A DNA stretch of 6,027 nucleotides, from positions 1-6,027 of the forward strand of contig CAZHAJ010000117.1 of the NCBI GenBank assembly GCA_964530215.1, written 5' to 3'. A program made the position numbers and the translations under genes. Positions 1 to 6,027 of the stretch are shown here, in pieces. The notes beneath the pieces were generated by a model. It had not been told where the DNA came from. It saw only the letters and a list, made by a program, of their open reading frames with translations, and did no database searches. This stretch comes from JAAXTT01 sp964530215. Lineage in GTDB: Bacteria; Bacillota; Desulfotomaculia; Desulfotomaculales; Desulfocucumaceae. How positions within the stretch are numbered: position 1 is the first letter of the stretch; each line of letters begins with the position of its first letter.

Positions 1-18
1 TGGCGGATGCGTAAAATT

Positions 19-25
19 AGGGGGA
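19..25 (+). promoter_or_regulatory. Ribosome binding site of purB
   Basis: AGGGGGA lies 7 nt before the ATG at 33 and fits a Shine-Dalgarno sequence. It fixes the purB start near the window edge. Any operon promoter or purine-responsive element (PurR box, guanine riboswitch) would lie upstream of the window and cannot be judged. Confidence 0.6.
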
Positions 26-32
26 ATTATTA

Positions 33-1325
33 ATGATAGAACGTTATACTTTGCCGGAGATGGGTAAAATATGGTCCGATGAAAATAAATACCGGAAGTG
101 GTTGGAAGTGGAGATCACTGCCTGTGAGGCTATGGCTGATTTAGGCTTGGTTCCTTCTGAAGCAGTAAAGAATATTCGTGAAAAAGCTGATTTTACAGTT
201 GAGCGAATTAATGAAATTGAAGAGGTAACAAATCATGATGTAATAGCATTTTTAACCTGTGTGGCTGAGTATATTGGGGATGATTCCAAATATGTACACA
301 TGGGACTAACCTCATCTGATGTTTTAGATACAGCATTGGCGGCACAAATGAAAGAAGCCGGGGAAATCATAACGGGTAAATTAAAAGAACTGCAAAAAGT
401 TCTTAGGGAAAAGGCTGTTCAGCATCGAAATACATTGATGATGGGCAGGACTCACGGGGTTCATGCCGAGCCAATAACCTTCGGCCTCAAAATGCTCCTT
501 TGGATGTCAGAGATAGAGCGTCATATTGAGAGGATGGAGAGAGCTGTTAAATCTGTCAGCACCGGTAAAATATCCGGTGCTGTGGGCACATACGCCAATA
601 TTGATCCCTACGTCGAGCAGTATGTATGCAGGCAGATGGGACTGGAACCAGCGCATTTATCCACCCAAGTGGTTCAGCGGGATAGGCATGCCGAATTTCT
701 GACTACGATAGCAATTATCGGTAGCTCTCTTGAAAAATTCACCACTGAAATCCGCAGTCTGCAACGCACAGAAATATTAGAGGTGGAAGAGTTTTTTGCT
801 AAAGGGCAGAAGGGCTCTTCTGCAATGCCACATAAACGAAATCCCATTATTTCAGAAAGAATTAGCGGAATGGCCCGACTGCTTAGGGGAAATGCCTTAG
901 CGGCAATGGAGAACGTTACATTGTGGAATGAAAGGGATATTTCTCACTCTTCGGTGGAGAGAGTAATTCTTCCTGACAGCACCATTACTTTGCATTATAT
1001 GTTGGTTAAGTTTATCAATATGGTGGAAAACCTGTTGGTATACCCTGAGAATATGATGAAAAATATAGAACTTACCGGTGGACTTTTATTCTCTCAAAGG
1101 GTTTTATTGGCTTTGGTAAACAAAGGTTTTACAAGGGAAAAATCCTATGAATTAGTACAGAGGAATGCCATGAGGGCATGGAAGGAGAAGCTCCAGTTTA
1201 AAGAGTTGGTTATGCAGGATTCTGATATAACCGCAGTAATCGATAAAGAAGAAATAAACAGCCTTTTTGTGTACGACTATCATCTTGGCAAAGTTGATGA
1301 GATATATAAAAGGTTCGGTCTTTAA
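33..1325 (+). CDS. purB: Adenylosuccinate lyase
   Basis: PurB is a cytoplasmic homotetrameric lyase of the fumarase/aspartase superfamily. It releases fumarate from SAICAR (giving AICAR) and from adenylosuccinate (giving AMP). The 430-residue length is nearly that of the B. subtilis enzyme. Visible motifs, in order, are NHDV with His68, the segment ending in His89 followed by GLTSSDVLDT (91-100), GRTHGVHAEP (138-147) with the proposed catalytic His141, and the superfamily signature GSSAMPHKRNP (261-271) on the flexible loop carrying the catalytic serine (Ser262/263). His68, His89 and His141 fall at the same numbers as in B. subtilis PurB, so the protein looks intact and active. The ATG start is supported by AGGGGGA at 19-25, 7 nt upstream. 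It is the first complete gene of the cluster, and the purC-like gene starts 35 nt after its stop. Identification is secure. Confidence 0.97.
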   Translation: MIERYTLPEMGKIWSDENKYRKWLEVEITACEAMADLGLVPSEAVKNIREKADFTVERINEIEEVTNHDVIAFLTCVAEYIGDDSKYVHMGLTSSDVLDTALAAQMKEAGEIITGKLKELQKVLREKAVQHRNTLMMGRTHGVHAEPITFGLKMLLWMSEIERHIERMERAVKSVSTGKISGAVGTYANIDPYVEQYVCRQMGLEPAHLSTQVVQRDRHAEFLTTIAIIGSSLEKFTTEIRSLQRTEILEVEEFFAKGQKGSSAMPHKRNPIISERISGMARLLRGNALAAMENVTLWNERDISHSSVERVILPDSTITLHYMLVKFINMVENLLVYPENMMKNIELTGGLLFSQRVLLALVNKGFTREKSYELVQRNAMRAWKEKLQFKELVMQDSDITAVIDKEEINSLFVYDYHLGKVDEIYKRFGL

Positions 1326-1360
1326 TAAAAATTACTCAAAAGTAGATGGGGTGATCCGCA

Positions 1361-2662
1361 GTGAAGAGTAACCTTGCAGTAAAGCTGCCTGAAGGGAATA
1401 TGGCCCCCGATTATCGAGGATCGGTGCAGGAATTATACTTTTCCCGAGAGAATCCGGATTGGATTATTTGCAAAACCACAGCCGGAGGTTCAGTGTTTGA
1501 TGTGGGTACAATTTTTGTAATACCGGGCAGTGACTTATGTAGAACTGCACTGAGGCATAAAATATATTCTTTACTGGGCTCCAAAGAAGAGTGGCAGGAG
1601 ATCGCCCGGGAGATTAACCTGAAATTTGCTGAAAATAAACAATATCTGGATTTACTAAACTCCGATATATTGAAAGAATTTATCCAAAAGGGGGCAGTAA
1701 CCCATCACCTGGGAATAATTGACGAAAATAGTGGGGAGGTTTATCAAAGAGGTTTTCCTCCAACCCCCAGTTCCCACGTCTTGGTGAAGCGGTATAGTAT
1801 TATTAAGCCTGAAAGAGTTAATTACTCATCACATCACTTATGGGACTACAGTGGTTATTATGGCAAAGACAAATATGTGATACCACTGGAAAATATTGTC
1901 CGCTTTGGTATTACACCCAGTTCATCCATTTACAGAAAGTATCAGAAGATGAGCCATGAAGAAAAAACCTCCTTTGCCCATAGCATAGGGTTGCGGGAGG
2001 AGCTGTCTCCATGGAAGATGTTTTCAGCACCTATTGTGGATTTCACCACTAAATACGAGCCTGAAGACAGAAATTTGAGTCTACAGGAAGCTCTTTATAT
2101 TTGTGGTTGTGGCGGGGAAAAATTTAAAGACATATTTAGAATGACTATCTTGGGGTCGTTACTGGTCTATCGTTTCTTTGACAAGCTTGGTTTAAATTTA
2201 TGGGATTTAAAGTGGGAAATCGCAAAAGAGGGAAATAATCTGGTCTTTGTTGATACCATTGATACCGATTCCATAAGGGTAACCGCTAAAATAAACTATC
2301 AGGGCACAGACTTCAATATAAACTTTAATAAACAAGCCATGAGGGATTATTACAGTATTATGCACAGTGATTGGGTGGCATCCATAATAAGTGCTAAGTT
2401 AGATGCTGAAAAATCAGGCAGATCTTTTCATGAACATCTCGAAGAAGGACAAAAGAAGGGTGTCTATCCGGAAACTCCCCAGGTGGATAAAAATTTCCTT
2501 GAGATTCAGAAGGCAAAATTTGATTCCCTTAGGCAGTATATATATGGGCAGGTTTCCGTTGAGGAGACAAAAAAACACTTTGCCGACATTGGTAAAGAGG
2601 AAATAAGTTATTATGATATCAATAATGTTTTACAGTCGTTTGCTAAGTTAAACGGGTGTTGA
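1361..2662 (+). CDS. Divergent SAICAR synthetase-like (PurC-like) protein, unusual 433-residue form
   Basis: The protein looks like a remote, enlarged relative of SAICAR synthetase, the ATP-dependent ligase joining CAIR and aspartate just before the PurB step. Segments align by eye, in order, with Ade1-type PurC: RGSVQELY (19-26) with RGKVRDIY; SVFD (44-47) with SAFD; IPGSD (54-58) with IPxKG; ENIVRFGITPSS (177-188) with VECVVRGYLTGS; PIVDFTTKYEPED (224-236) with PIFTPSTKAEE; DLKWEIA (282-288) with DTKFEFG; VDTIDTDSIR (297-306) with IDExxTPDSSR; NKQAMRD (323-329) with DKQxxRD; and YPETPQV (369-375) with PPELPEEV. The usual lysines of GKVK/R and of IPGKG are missing. Asp282, Lys284, Glu286, Asp298, Asp303, Ser304 and Arg306 are kept. 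It exceeds the usual 235-310 residues through insertions near 72-110 and 120-172 and a tail after about 396. No signal peptide or membrane segment is seen. The start is GTG, with GGGGTGA 6 nt upstream and an in-frame stop at 1352-1354 excluding an earlier start. Position between purB and purF supports the purC role; activity is inferred. Confidence 0.75.
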   Translation: MKSNLAVKLPEGNMAPDYRGSVQELYFSRENPDWIICKTTAGGSVFDVGTIFVIPGSDLCRTALRHKIYSLLGSKEEWQEIAREINLKFAENKQYLDLLNSDILKEFIQKGAVTHHLGIIDENSGEVYQRGFPPTPSSHVLVKRYSIIKPERVNYSSHHLWDYSGYYGKDKYVIPLENIVRFGITPSSSIYRKYQKMSHEEKTSFAHSIGLREELSPWKMFSAPIVDFTTKYEPEDRNLSLQEALYICGCGGEKFKDIFRMTILGSLLVYRFFDKLGLNLWDLKWEIAKEGNNLVFVDTIDTDSIRVTAKINYQGTDFNINFNKQAMRDYYSIMHSDWVASIISAKLDAEKSGRSFHEHLEEGQKKGVYPETPQVDKNFLEIQKAKFDSLRQYIYGQVSVEETKKHFADIGKEEISYYDINNVLQSFAKLNGC

Positions 2663-2712
2663 TATAAACTTTCTATTTAAAATCTAAACATAGACAGGTT
2701 GGGGGTAAACAA

Positions 2713-4158
2713 ATGAAAGCCAAAGGTGTCTGCCTGACGGATGAAATACTCAGCAGGCAAAACCCCGATAAACCCAGAGAGGAATGTGGAGTTTTCGGAG
2801 TGTATGGTGAGGGTCTGGATGTTGCAAAATTGACTTATTATGGTCTTTATGCCCTGCAGCATAGGGGACAGGAAAGTGCGGGAATTGCGACTTCTGACGG
2901 AAAGCGGATTTATTTGCACAAAAATATGGGTTTGGTGCCCGAGGTGTTTGATTCCGAAAAATTGGATCGGCTGCCCGGTCACATTGCTATTGGGCATGTT
3001 CGCTATTCCACAACAGGATCAAGCTTATCCATCAATGCTCAGCCCTTGGTGTTTAGTTATGCACAGGGAGCCATCGGGCTGGCCCATAACGGCAACATTA
3101 CAAATATAGCCGAGTTGCGCTCACAGCTTACTGCCACAGGCTCAGTTTTTCAATCTACAACCGACAGTGAAGCCATTGTCAACCTTATCGCCAGATACAG
3201 TCAGAACAGTTTGGAAGAGGCTTTGACCAAATGCATGATTGATATAAAAGGAGCTTACTCACTGGTACTTATAACAGAAAATAGCTTAATAGCAATGAGA
3301 GATCCTTACGGCTTCAGACCCCTTTGTTTGGGGCGTTTAGGTGATGGTTACATTGTAGCTTCGGAATCATGTGCCTTGGACATCGTCGGAGCCAGAAAGA
3401 TACGGGATATTGAGCCCGGTGAAATTATTATCATTGACAGCGGTGGGGTGAAGTCAATGGTTACCCTTTCATCCAGAAAAAAAGCTCACTGTATTTTTGA
3501 ATATATTTATCTGGCAAGACCCGACAGTGAACTGGACGGTTTTTATGTTGACAAGGTAAGAAGAGCCATGGGCCGCCAATTGGCCAGAGAATATCCGGTG
3601 GATGTTGATATTGTAATACCTGTGCCCGATTCCGGGACTATGGCTGCCAGAGGTTATGCAGAGGAATCAGGAAAACCCTTTGAAGAAGGATTAATAAAAA
3701 ACAGATACATCGGACGTACTTTTATCCAACCAAAACAAGAGACCAGAGATTTAGGAGTAAAACTAAAGCTCAATCCCATTGAGCATGTATTAAAGGGTAA
3801 GAAGGTGCTGATGGTGGATGACTCCCTGGTAAGGGGAACCACCAGCAGAAATATTGTCAAGATGATCCGAGATGCAGGTGCTGCCGAGGTGCATTTGTGT
3901 TTGAGTTCGCCTCCGGTAATTAAATCCTGTTACTACGGCATAGATACTTCCAATGAAGATGATTTGGTTGCTTCGAAAATGTCTGTCCCGCAGATAAAGG
4001 AGATGCTGGGTGTTGATGGTTTGCACTATTTAAGCTTGGAAGGGCTTTTAAATGTTTTCGGGGAGAGTCAGGAAAGTTTTTGCTCAGCCTGCTTTGATGG
4101 TGTTTATCCGGTGGAAGTATCAAAAACGAAAGAGTCCGTTAAATTTGCTTTTGAGTAG
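2713..4158 (+). CDS. purF: Amidophosphoribosyltransferase (glutamine PRPP amidotransferase)
   Basis: PurF catalyses the committed first step of purine synthesis: PRPP plus glutamine gives 5-phosphoribosylamine. The 481-residue protein has the Bacillus-type layout. A 24-residue propeptide ends before Cys25 (REE then CGVFGVYG), which becomes the N-terminal nucleophile after self-cleavage. The Ntn glutaminase domain (about 25-255) carries LQHRGQESAGIA (48-59), HVRYSTTG (95-102), HNGNITN (125-131) and RDPYGFRPL (196-204). The phosphoribosyltransferase domain contains the PRPP loop VLMVDDSLVRGTTS (365-378). Cys260, Cys406, Cys457 and Cys460 (the FCSACFDG segment) match the four ligands of the [4Fe-4S] cluster known in B. 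subtilis PurF, where the cluster makes the enzyme oxygen-sensitive in vivo. Allosteric inhibition by purine nucleotides is expected from the family. The ATG start has GGGGG at 2701-2705, 7 nt upstream, and a complete propeptide. The preceding gap is 50 nt. Confidence 0.97.
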   Translation: MKAKGVCLTDEILSRQNPDKPREECGVFGVYGEGLDVAKLTYYGLYALQHRGQESAGIATSDGKRIYLHKNMGLVPEVFDSEKLDRLPGHIAIGHVRYSTTGSSLSINAQPLVFSYAQGAIGLAHNGNITNIAELRSQLTATGSVFQSTTDSEAIVNLIARYSQNSLEEALTKCMIDIKGAYSLVLITENSLIAMRDPYGFRPLCLGRLGDGYIVASESCALDIVGARKIRDIEPGEIIIIDSGGVKSMVTLSSRKKAHCIFEYIYLARPDSELDGFYVDKVRRAMGRQLAREYPVDVDIVIPVPDSGTMAARGYAEESGKPFEEGLIKNRYIGRTFIQPKQETRDLGVKLKLNPIEHVLKGKKVLMVDDSLVRGTTSRNIVKMIRDAGAAEVHLCLSSPPVIKSCYYGIDTSNEDDLVASKMSVPQIKEMLGVDGLHYLSLEGLLNVFGESQESFCSACFDGVYPVEVSKTKESVKFAFE

Positions 4159-4200
4159 ATCGAACCGGTGTGACAAAAGAGTGAGGGAGCATTGCTATCA

Positions 4201-4208
4201 AGGGAGGT
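4201..4208 (+). promoter_or_regulatory. Ribosome binding site that decides the purM start
   Basis: AGGGAGGT is a near-perfect Shine-Dalgarno sequence, 7 nt before the TTG at 4216. It lies inside the longer reading frame that could begin at TTG 4192, which argues that the longer form is not the real start. Confidence 0.8.
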
Positions 4209-4215
4209 AGGTATA

Positions 4216-5262
4216 TTGAAAGAAAAGGGAAGCAAACTTACCTATGCATCTGCCGGGGTAGACATTGATGCGGGCAACAGGGCTGTTGATCTGATGCGAG
4301 ATTCTGTTAAAAGTACATTTAGACCGGGTGTCCTGACGGAAATCGGGGGCTTTGGTGGTTTGTTCCAATTGGATAACCGCTATAAAGAGCCTGTGTTGGT
4401 CTCCGGGACCGATGGTGTGGGCACCAAGCTTAGGGTGGCCATGATGATGGATAAGCATGATACCATCGGTATTGATGCCGTTGCAATGTGTGTAAACGAC
4501 ATTCTGGTTCAGGGTGCTGAACCATTGTTTTTTTTAGATTATTTAGCAGTGGGCAAATTGGTACCCGAGAAAGTGGCGGAGATTATCTCCGGCGTGGCTG
4601 ACGGATGCAGAAGGGCCGGATGTGCCTTGATAGGCGGAGAGACTGCCGAGATGCCGGGTTTCTATAAGGAAGATGAATATGATATTGCGGGTTTTGCCGT
4701 AGGAGTTGTTGAAAAGTCCGAAATAATAGACGGTAGCAGTATTGTTCCCGGGGATGTAATAGTTGCCATCCCCTCTTCCGGTCTGCACAGTAATGGCTTT
4801 TCACTTGTGCGCAAAGCTTTTTTTGAAGTGGCCGGCTATAAGGTGGACGATTATATTGAAGATTTGGGACGAACATTAGGCGAAGAGATTTTAGAACCTA
4901 CAACGATCTATGTAAAGCAGGTTTTGCCCCTTTTAGAAAAATATAATATTAAGGCAATGGCCCATATTACCGGCGGTGGTTTGAGTGAAAATATACCCAG
5001 GATATTGCCCCGGGACACAGAAGCAGTAATATATCGGGGCTCGTGGGAACCCTTGCCTGTATTTAGTCTGATAGAGCAAATCGGGCAGATAGAAGAACAG
5101 GAGATGCTTAGAACTTTTAATATGGGCGTCGGTTTTGTTTTGGTGGTGGAGCAGGGTGTCTCAGATAGCCTTATTAAAGATATTAAGAGTCTACAGGGTA
5201 AGGCTAGAATTATTGGTGAGATTGCACACTCCCAAGATGGTGGACGTGTTGTATATAGATAG
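4216..5262 (+). CDS. purM: Phosphoribosylformylglycinamidine cyclo-ligase (AIR synthetase)
   Basis: PurM uses ATP to close the imidazole ring of FGAM, giving AIR; it acts as a cytoplasmic homodimer. From the TTG at 4216 the protein is 348 residues, the usual family length. It starts with the conserved YASAGVDIDAGNRAV (10-24). Further motifs are the nucleotide-binding SGTDGVGTKL (63-72), IGIDAVAMCVNDI (84-96), GGETAEMPGFY (140-150), IPSSGLHSNGFSLVR (185-199) and HITGGGLSENIPR (250-262). An in-frame TTG at 4192 would add 8 residues (MLSREVGI), but these are encoded by the Shine-Dalgarno region itself: AGGGAGGT at 4201-4208 sits 7 nt before the 4216 TTG, while the best site for 4192 would be only 2 nt away. 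The 4216 start is therefore preferred. It lies 57 nt after purF and 29 nt before purN. Identification is secure. Confidence 0.96.
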   Translation: MKEKGSKLTYASAGVDIDAGNRAVDLMRDSVKSTFRPGVLTEIGGFGGLFQLDNRYKEPVLVSGTDGVGTKLRVAMMMDKHDTIGIDAVAMCVNDILVQGAEPLFFLDYLAVGKLVPEKVAEIISGVADGCRRAGCALIGGETAEMPGFYKEDEYDIAGFAVGVVEKSEIIDGSSIVPGDVIVAIPSSGLHSNGFSLVRKAFFEVAGYKVDDYIEDLGRTLGEEILEPTTIYVKQVLPLLEKYNIKAMAHITGGGLSENIPRILPRDTEAVIYRGSWEPLPVFSLIEQIGQIEEQEMLRTFNMGVGFVLVVEQGVSDSLIKDIKSLQGKARIIGEIAHSQDGGRVVYR

Positions 5263-5291
5263 TTGTTCTTATAAATACAGGGAGGAAACTT

Positions 5292-5906
5292 ATGCAGGTT
5301 GAAAAATTAAGAATAGGGGTGCTGGCATCTGGGCGTGGTTCTAATTTGCAGGCAATCATAGATGCCTGTGAGAAGGATAGCTTGCCGGCGGAAGTGGTGC
5401 TGGTCATAAGTGATAATTTTGAGGCGGCAGCACTGAAAAGGGCTAGGAAACATGGTATTGACGCGATTCATATTGATCCTCTATCTAAAGAGAATAAAGA
5501 GGATTATGAGAGCTGTATCGTGCGGGAGCTTAAACTTCGTAATGTGCAACTCATCTGTCTGGCAGGCTATATGAGATTGGTGGGAAAAGTATTACTGGAA
5601 GCATATCCGAACAAAATTATTAACATTCATCCGTCATTGCTGCCTTCCTTTAAGGGATTAGATGCTCAGGCCCAAGCCTTAAATTATGGGGTTAGATACA
5701 GCGGATGTACAGTACATTTTGTAGACAGCGGCATGGATACCGGTCCCATAATTCTTCAGGCAGTGGTGCCGATATATCCAGGGGATGGGGAAGATGACTT
5801 ATCATCGCGTATCTTAAAAAAAGAACATACTGTTTATCCTCAAGCGATAAAGCTATTTGCTGAGGGGAGATTGAAACTGGAAGGCAGGAAGGTATTCATT
5901 TTGTAG
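5292..5906 (+). CDS. purN: Phosphoribosylglycinamide formyltransferase (folate-dependent GAR transformylase)
   Basis: PurN transfers the formyl group of 10-formyltetrahydrofolate to GAR, giving FGAR. The 204-residue size is typical of the monofunctional bacterial enzyme. Visible motifs are the phosphate-binding loop LASGRGSNLQAI (11-22), ICLAGYMRLV (88-97), the catalytic segment INIHPSLLPSFKG (110-122) with Asn111 and His113, and GCTVHFVDSGMDTGPII (138-154) with Asp149. These three correspond to Asn106, His108 and Asp144 of E. coli PurN, so the active site is complete. The ATG at 5292 has AGGGAGGA at 5279-5286 as its ribosome binding site. It follows purM by 29 nt and is the last gene visible. 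In many Firmicutes purH and purD follow, but here a repeat-bearing gap begins right after the stop. Confidence 0.97.
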   Translation: MQVEKLRIGVLASGRGSNLQAIIDACEKDSLPAEVVLVISDNFEAAALKRARKHGIDAIHIDPLSKENKEDYESCIVRELKLRNVQLICLAGYMRLVGKVLLEAYPNKIINIHPSLLPSFKGLDAQAQALNYGVRYSGCTVHFVDSGMDTGPIILQAVVPIYPGDGEDDLSSRILKKEHTVYPQAIKLFAEGRLKLEGRKVFIL

Positions 5907-5914
5907 GTTGAGAA

Positions 5915-5945
5915 AGCGGCCAGCGAACAGCAACCAGCGGCCAGC
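5915..5945 (+). repeat. GC-rich degenerate 7-bp tandem repeat, about 4.5 units
   Basis: Starting 9 nt after the purN stop, the sequence runs in a strict 7-nt register. Units are AGCGGCC (5915), AGCGAAC (5922), AGCAACC (5929), AGCGGCC (5936) and a partial AGC (5943), with consensus AGCRRCC. The decamer AGCGGCCAGC therefore occurs twice, exactly 21 nt apart. It is noncoding as far as can be seen. Degenerate heptad strings of this kind occur between genes in various bacteria; I know of no proven function. Confidence 0.75.
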
Positions 5946-5950
5946 TTTTT
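5915..5950 (+). terminator. Possible weak intrinsic terminator after purN, built from the heptad repeat
   Basis: AGCGGCC (5915-5921) can pair with GGCC (5939-5942) plus GCT (5944-5946) with A5943 bulged. This gives a 7-bp GC-rich stem with a 17-nt loop, followed by TTTT at 5947-5950 and then GCTT. The large loop, the bulge and the short T-run make it a poor terminator, and the pairing may simply be a by-product of the self-complementary GGCC in the repeat unit. If real, it would end or attenuate the transcript after purN. Confidence 0.25.
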
Positions 5951-5974
5951 GCTTATGGGCATTCCTTGCTGGTC

Positions 5975-6027
5975 GGAAGTCAGAAGCCAGAATTCAGAAT
6001 AAAGAAGCAGAATTTGGAAGCCAAAAG
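5975..6027 (+). repeat. A-rich degenerate 7-bp tandem repeat, about 7.5 units, running off the window
   Basis: A second array keeps a 7-nt register: GGAAGTC (5975), AGAAGCC (5982), AGAATTC (5989), AGAATAA (5996), a 6-nt unit AGAAGC (6003), AGAATTT (6009), GGAAGCC (6016) and a partial AAAAG (6023). The consensus is AGAAKYC. One unit has lost a base. The array continues to the window edge, so its full length is unknown. Its units share the AG start and mostly the C end with the GC-rich array 30 nt upstream but differ in core composition. Confidence 0.7.

Noticed and set aside
1..32. Possible 3' end of an upstream gene such as purE (in-frame stops at 12-14 or 31-33, the latter overlapping the purB ATG).
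   Set aside because: Only 3 or 10 codons would be visible, and neither reading shows recognisable PurE C-terminal sequence, so the frame cannot be chosen.
2403..2606. 67-codon open frame on the + strand inside the purC-like gene.
   Set aside because: It overlaps a longer frame that aligns with the PurC family, has no recognisable motif and is best explained as an out-of-frame shadow.
2659..2687. Internal promoter between the purC-like gene and purF (TTGATA at 2659-2664 with AT-rich sequence downstream).
   Set aside because: No good -10 lies at proper spacing: the TAAAAT-like match is only 13 nt away and the 17-nt position reads ATCTAA. The AT-richness is ordinary for these gaps.
2713..2784. 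The 24 residues before Cys25 of PurF as a mis-called start.
   Set aside because: A short cleavable propeptide is normal in Bacillus-type PurF, and the ATG at 2713 has a well-spaced ribosome binding site.
3654..4123. Several minus-strand open frames opposite purF.
   Set aside because: They lie antisense to highly conserved PurF motifs (PRPP loop, FCSAC) and have no family resemblance.
4198..4876. Minus-strand open frames opposite purM.
   Set aside because: They are antisense shadows of conserved PurM coding sequence and none resembles a known protein.
5915..6027. CRISPR array.
   Set aside because: The repeat unit is 7 nt, degenerate and has no spacers, unlike CRISPR repeats of about 24-40 nt with unique spacers.

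Overview
The window is a stretch of de novo purine biosynthesis operon. All five genes are on the + strand and fill nearly the whole window: purB (33-1325), a highly divergent purC-like gene (1361-2662), purF (2713-4158), purM (4216-5262) and purN (5292-5906). The intergenic gaps are 29 to 57 nt. Each gene has its own purine-rich Shine-Dalgarno sequence, and I see no convincing promoter inside the cluster. I infer that this is one transcript whose promoter lies upstream of the window.

The organism is probably a Firmicute, most likely a Clostridia-type bacterium such as a Desulfotomaculum/Peptococcaceae relative. The reasons are strong GGAGG/GGGGG ribosome binding sites, use of GTG and TTG starts, a moderately AT-rich base composition, Bacillus-type PurF (cleaved propeptide and [4Fe-4S] cysteines), PurB whose catalytic residues match Bacillus subtilis numbering, and clostridial pur gene order. 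The genus is a guess from sequence style and was not tested.

The pathway logic is clear. PurF makes phosphoribosylamine from PRPP and glutamine. PurN formylates GAR, PurM closes the imidazole ring to give AIR, a SAICAR synthetase is expected between PurE and PurB, and PurB splits SAICAR and adenylosuccinate. The purC position is filled by a 433-residue protein that can be threaded along the whole length of the longer (yeast Ade1-type) SAICAR synthetase fold. It has lost the glycine-loop lysines of the family while keeping the D-x-K-x-E and D-S-x-R segments, and it carries two internal insertions and a C-terminal extension. This is the most interesting item in the window. purS, purQ and purL, which in B. 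subtilis lie between purC and purF, are absent here.

After purN, the last 121 nt (5907-6027) contain no gene. They hold two short arrays of degenerate 7-bp repeats, one GC-rich (consensus AGCRRCC) and one A-rich (consensus AGAAKYC). The first array can fold into a hairpin followed by a short T-run and may act as a weak terminator. Whether purH and purD follow cannot be seen.
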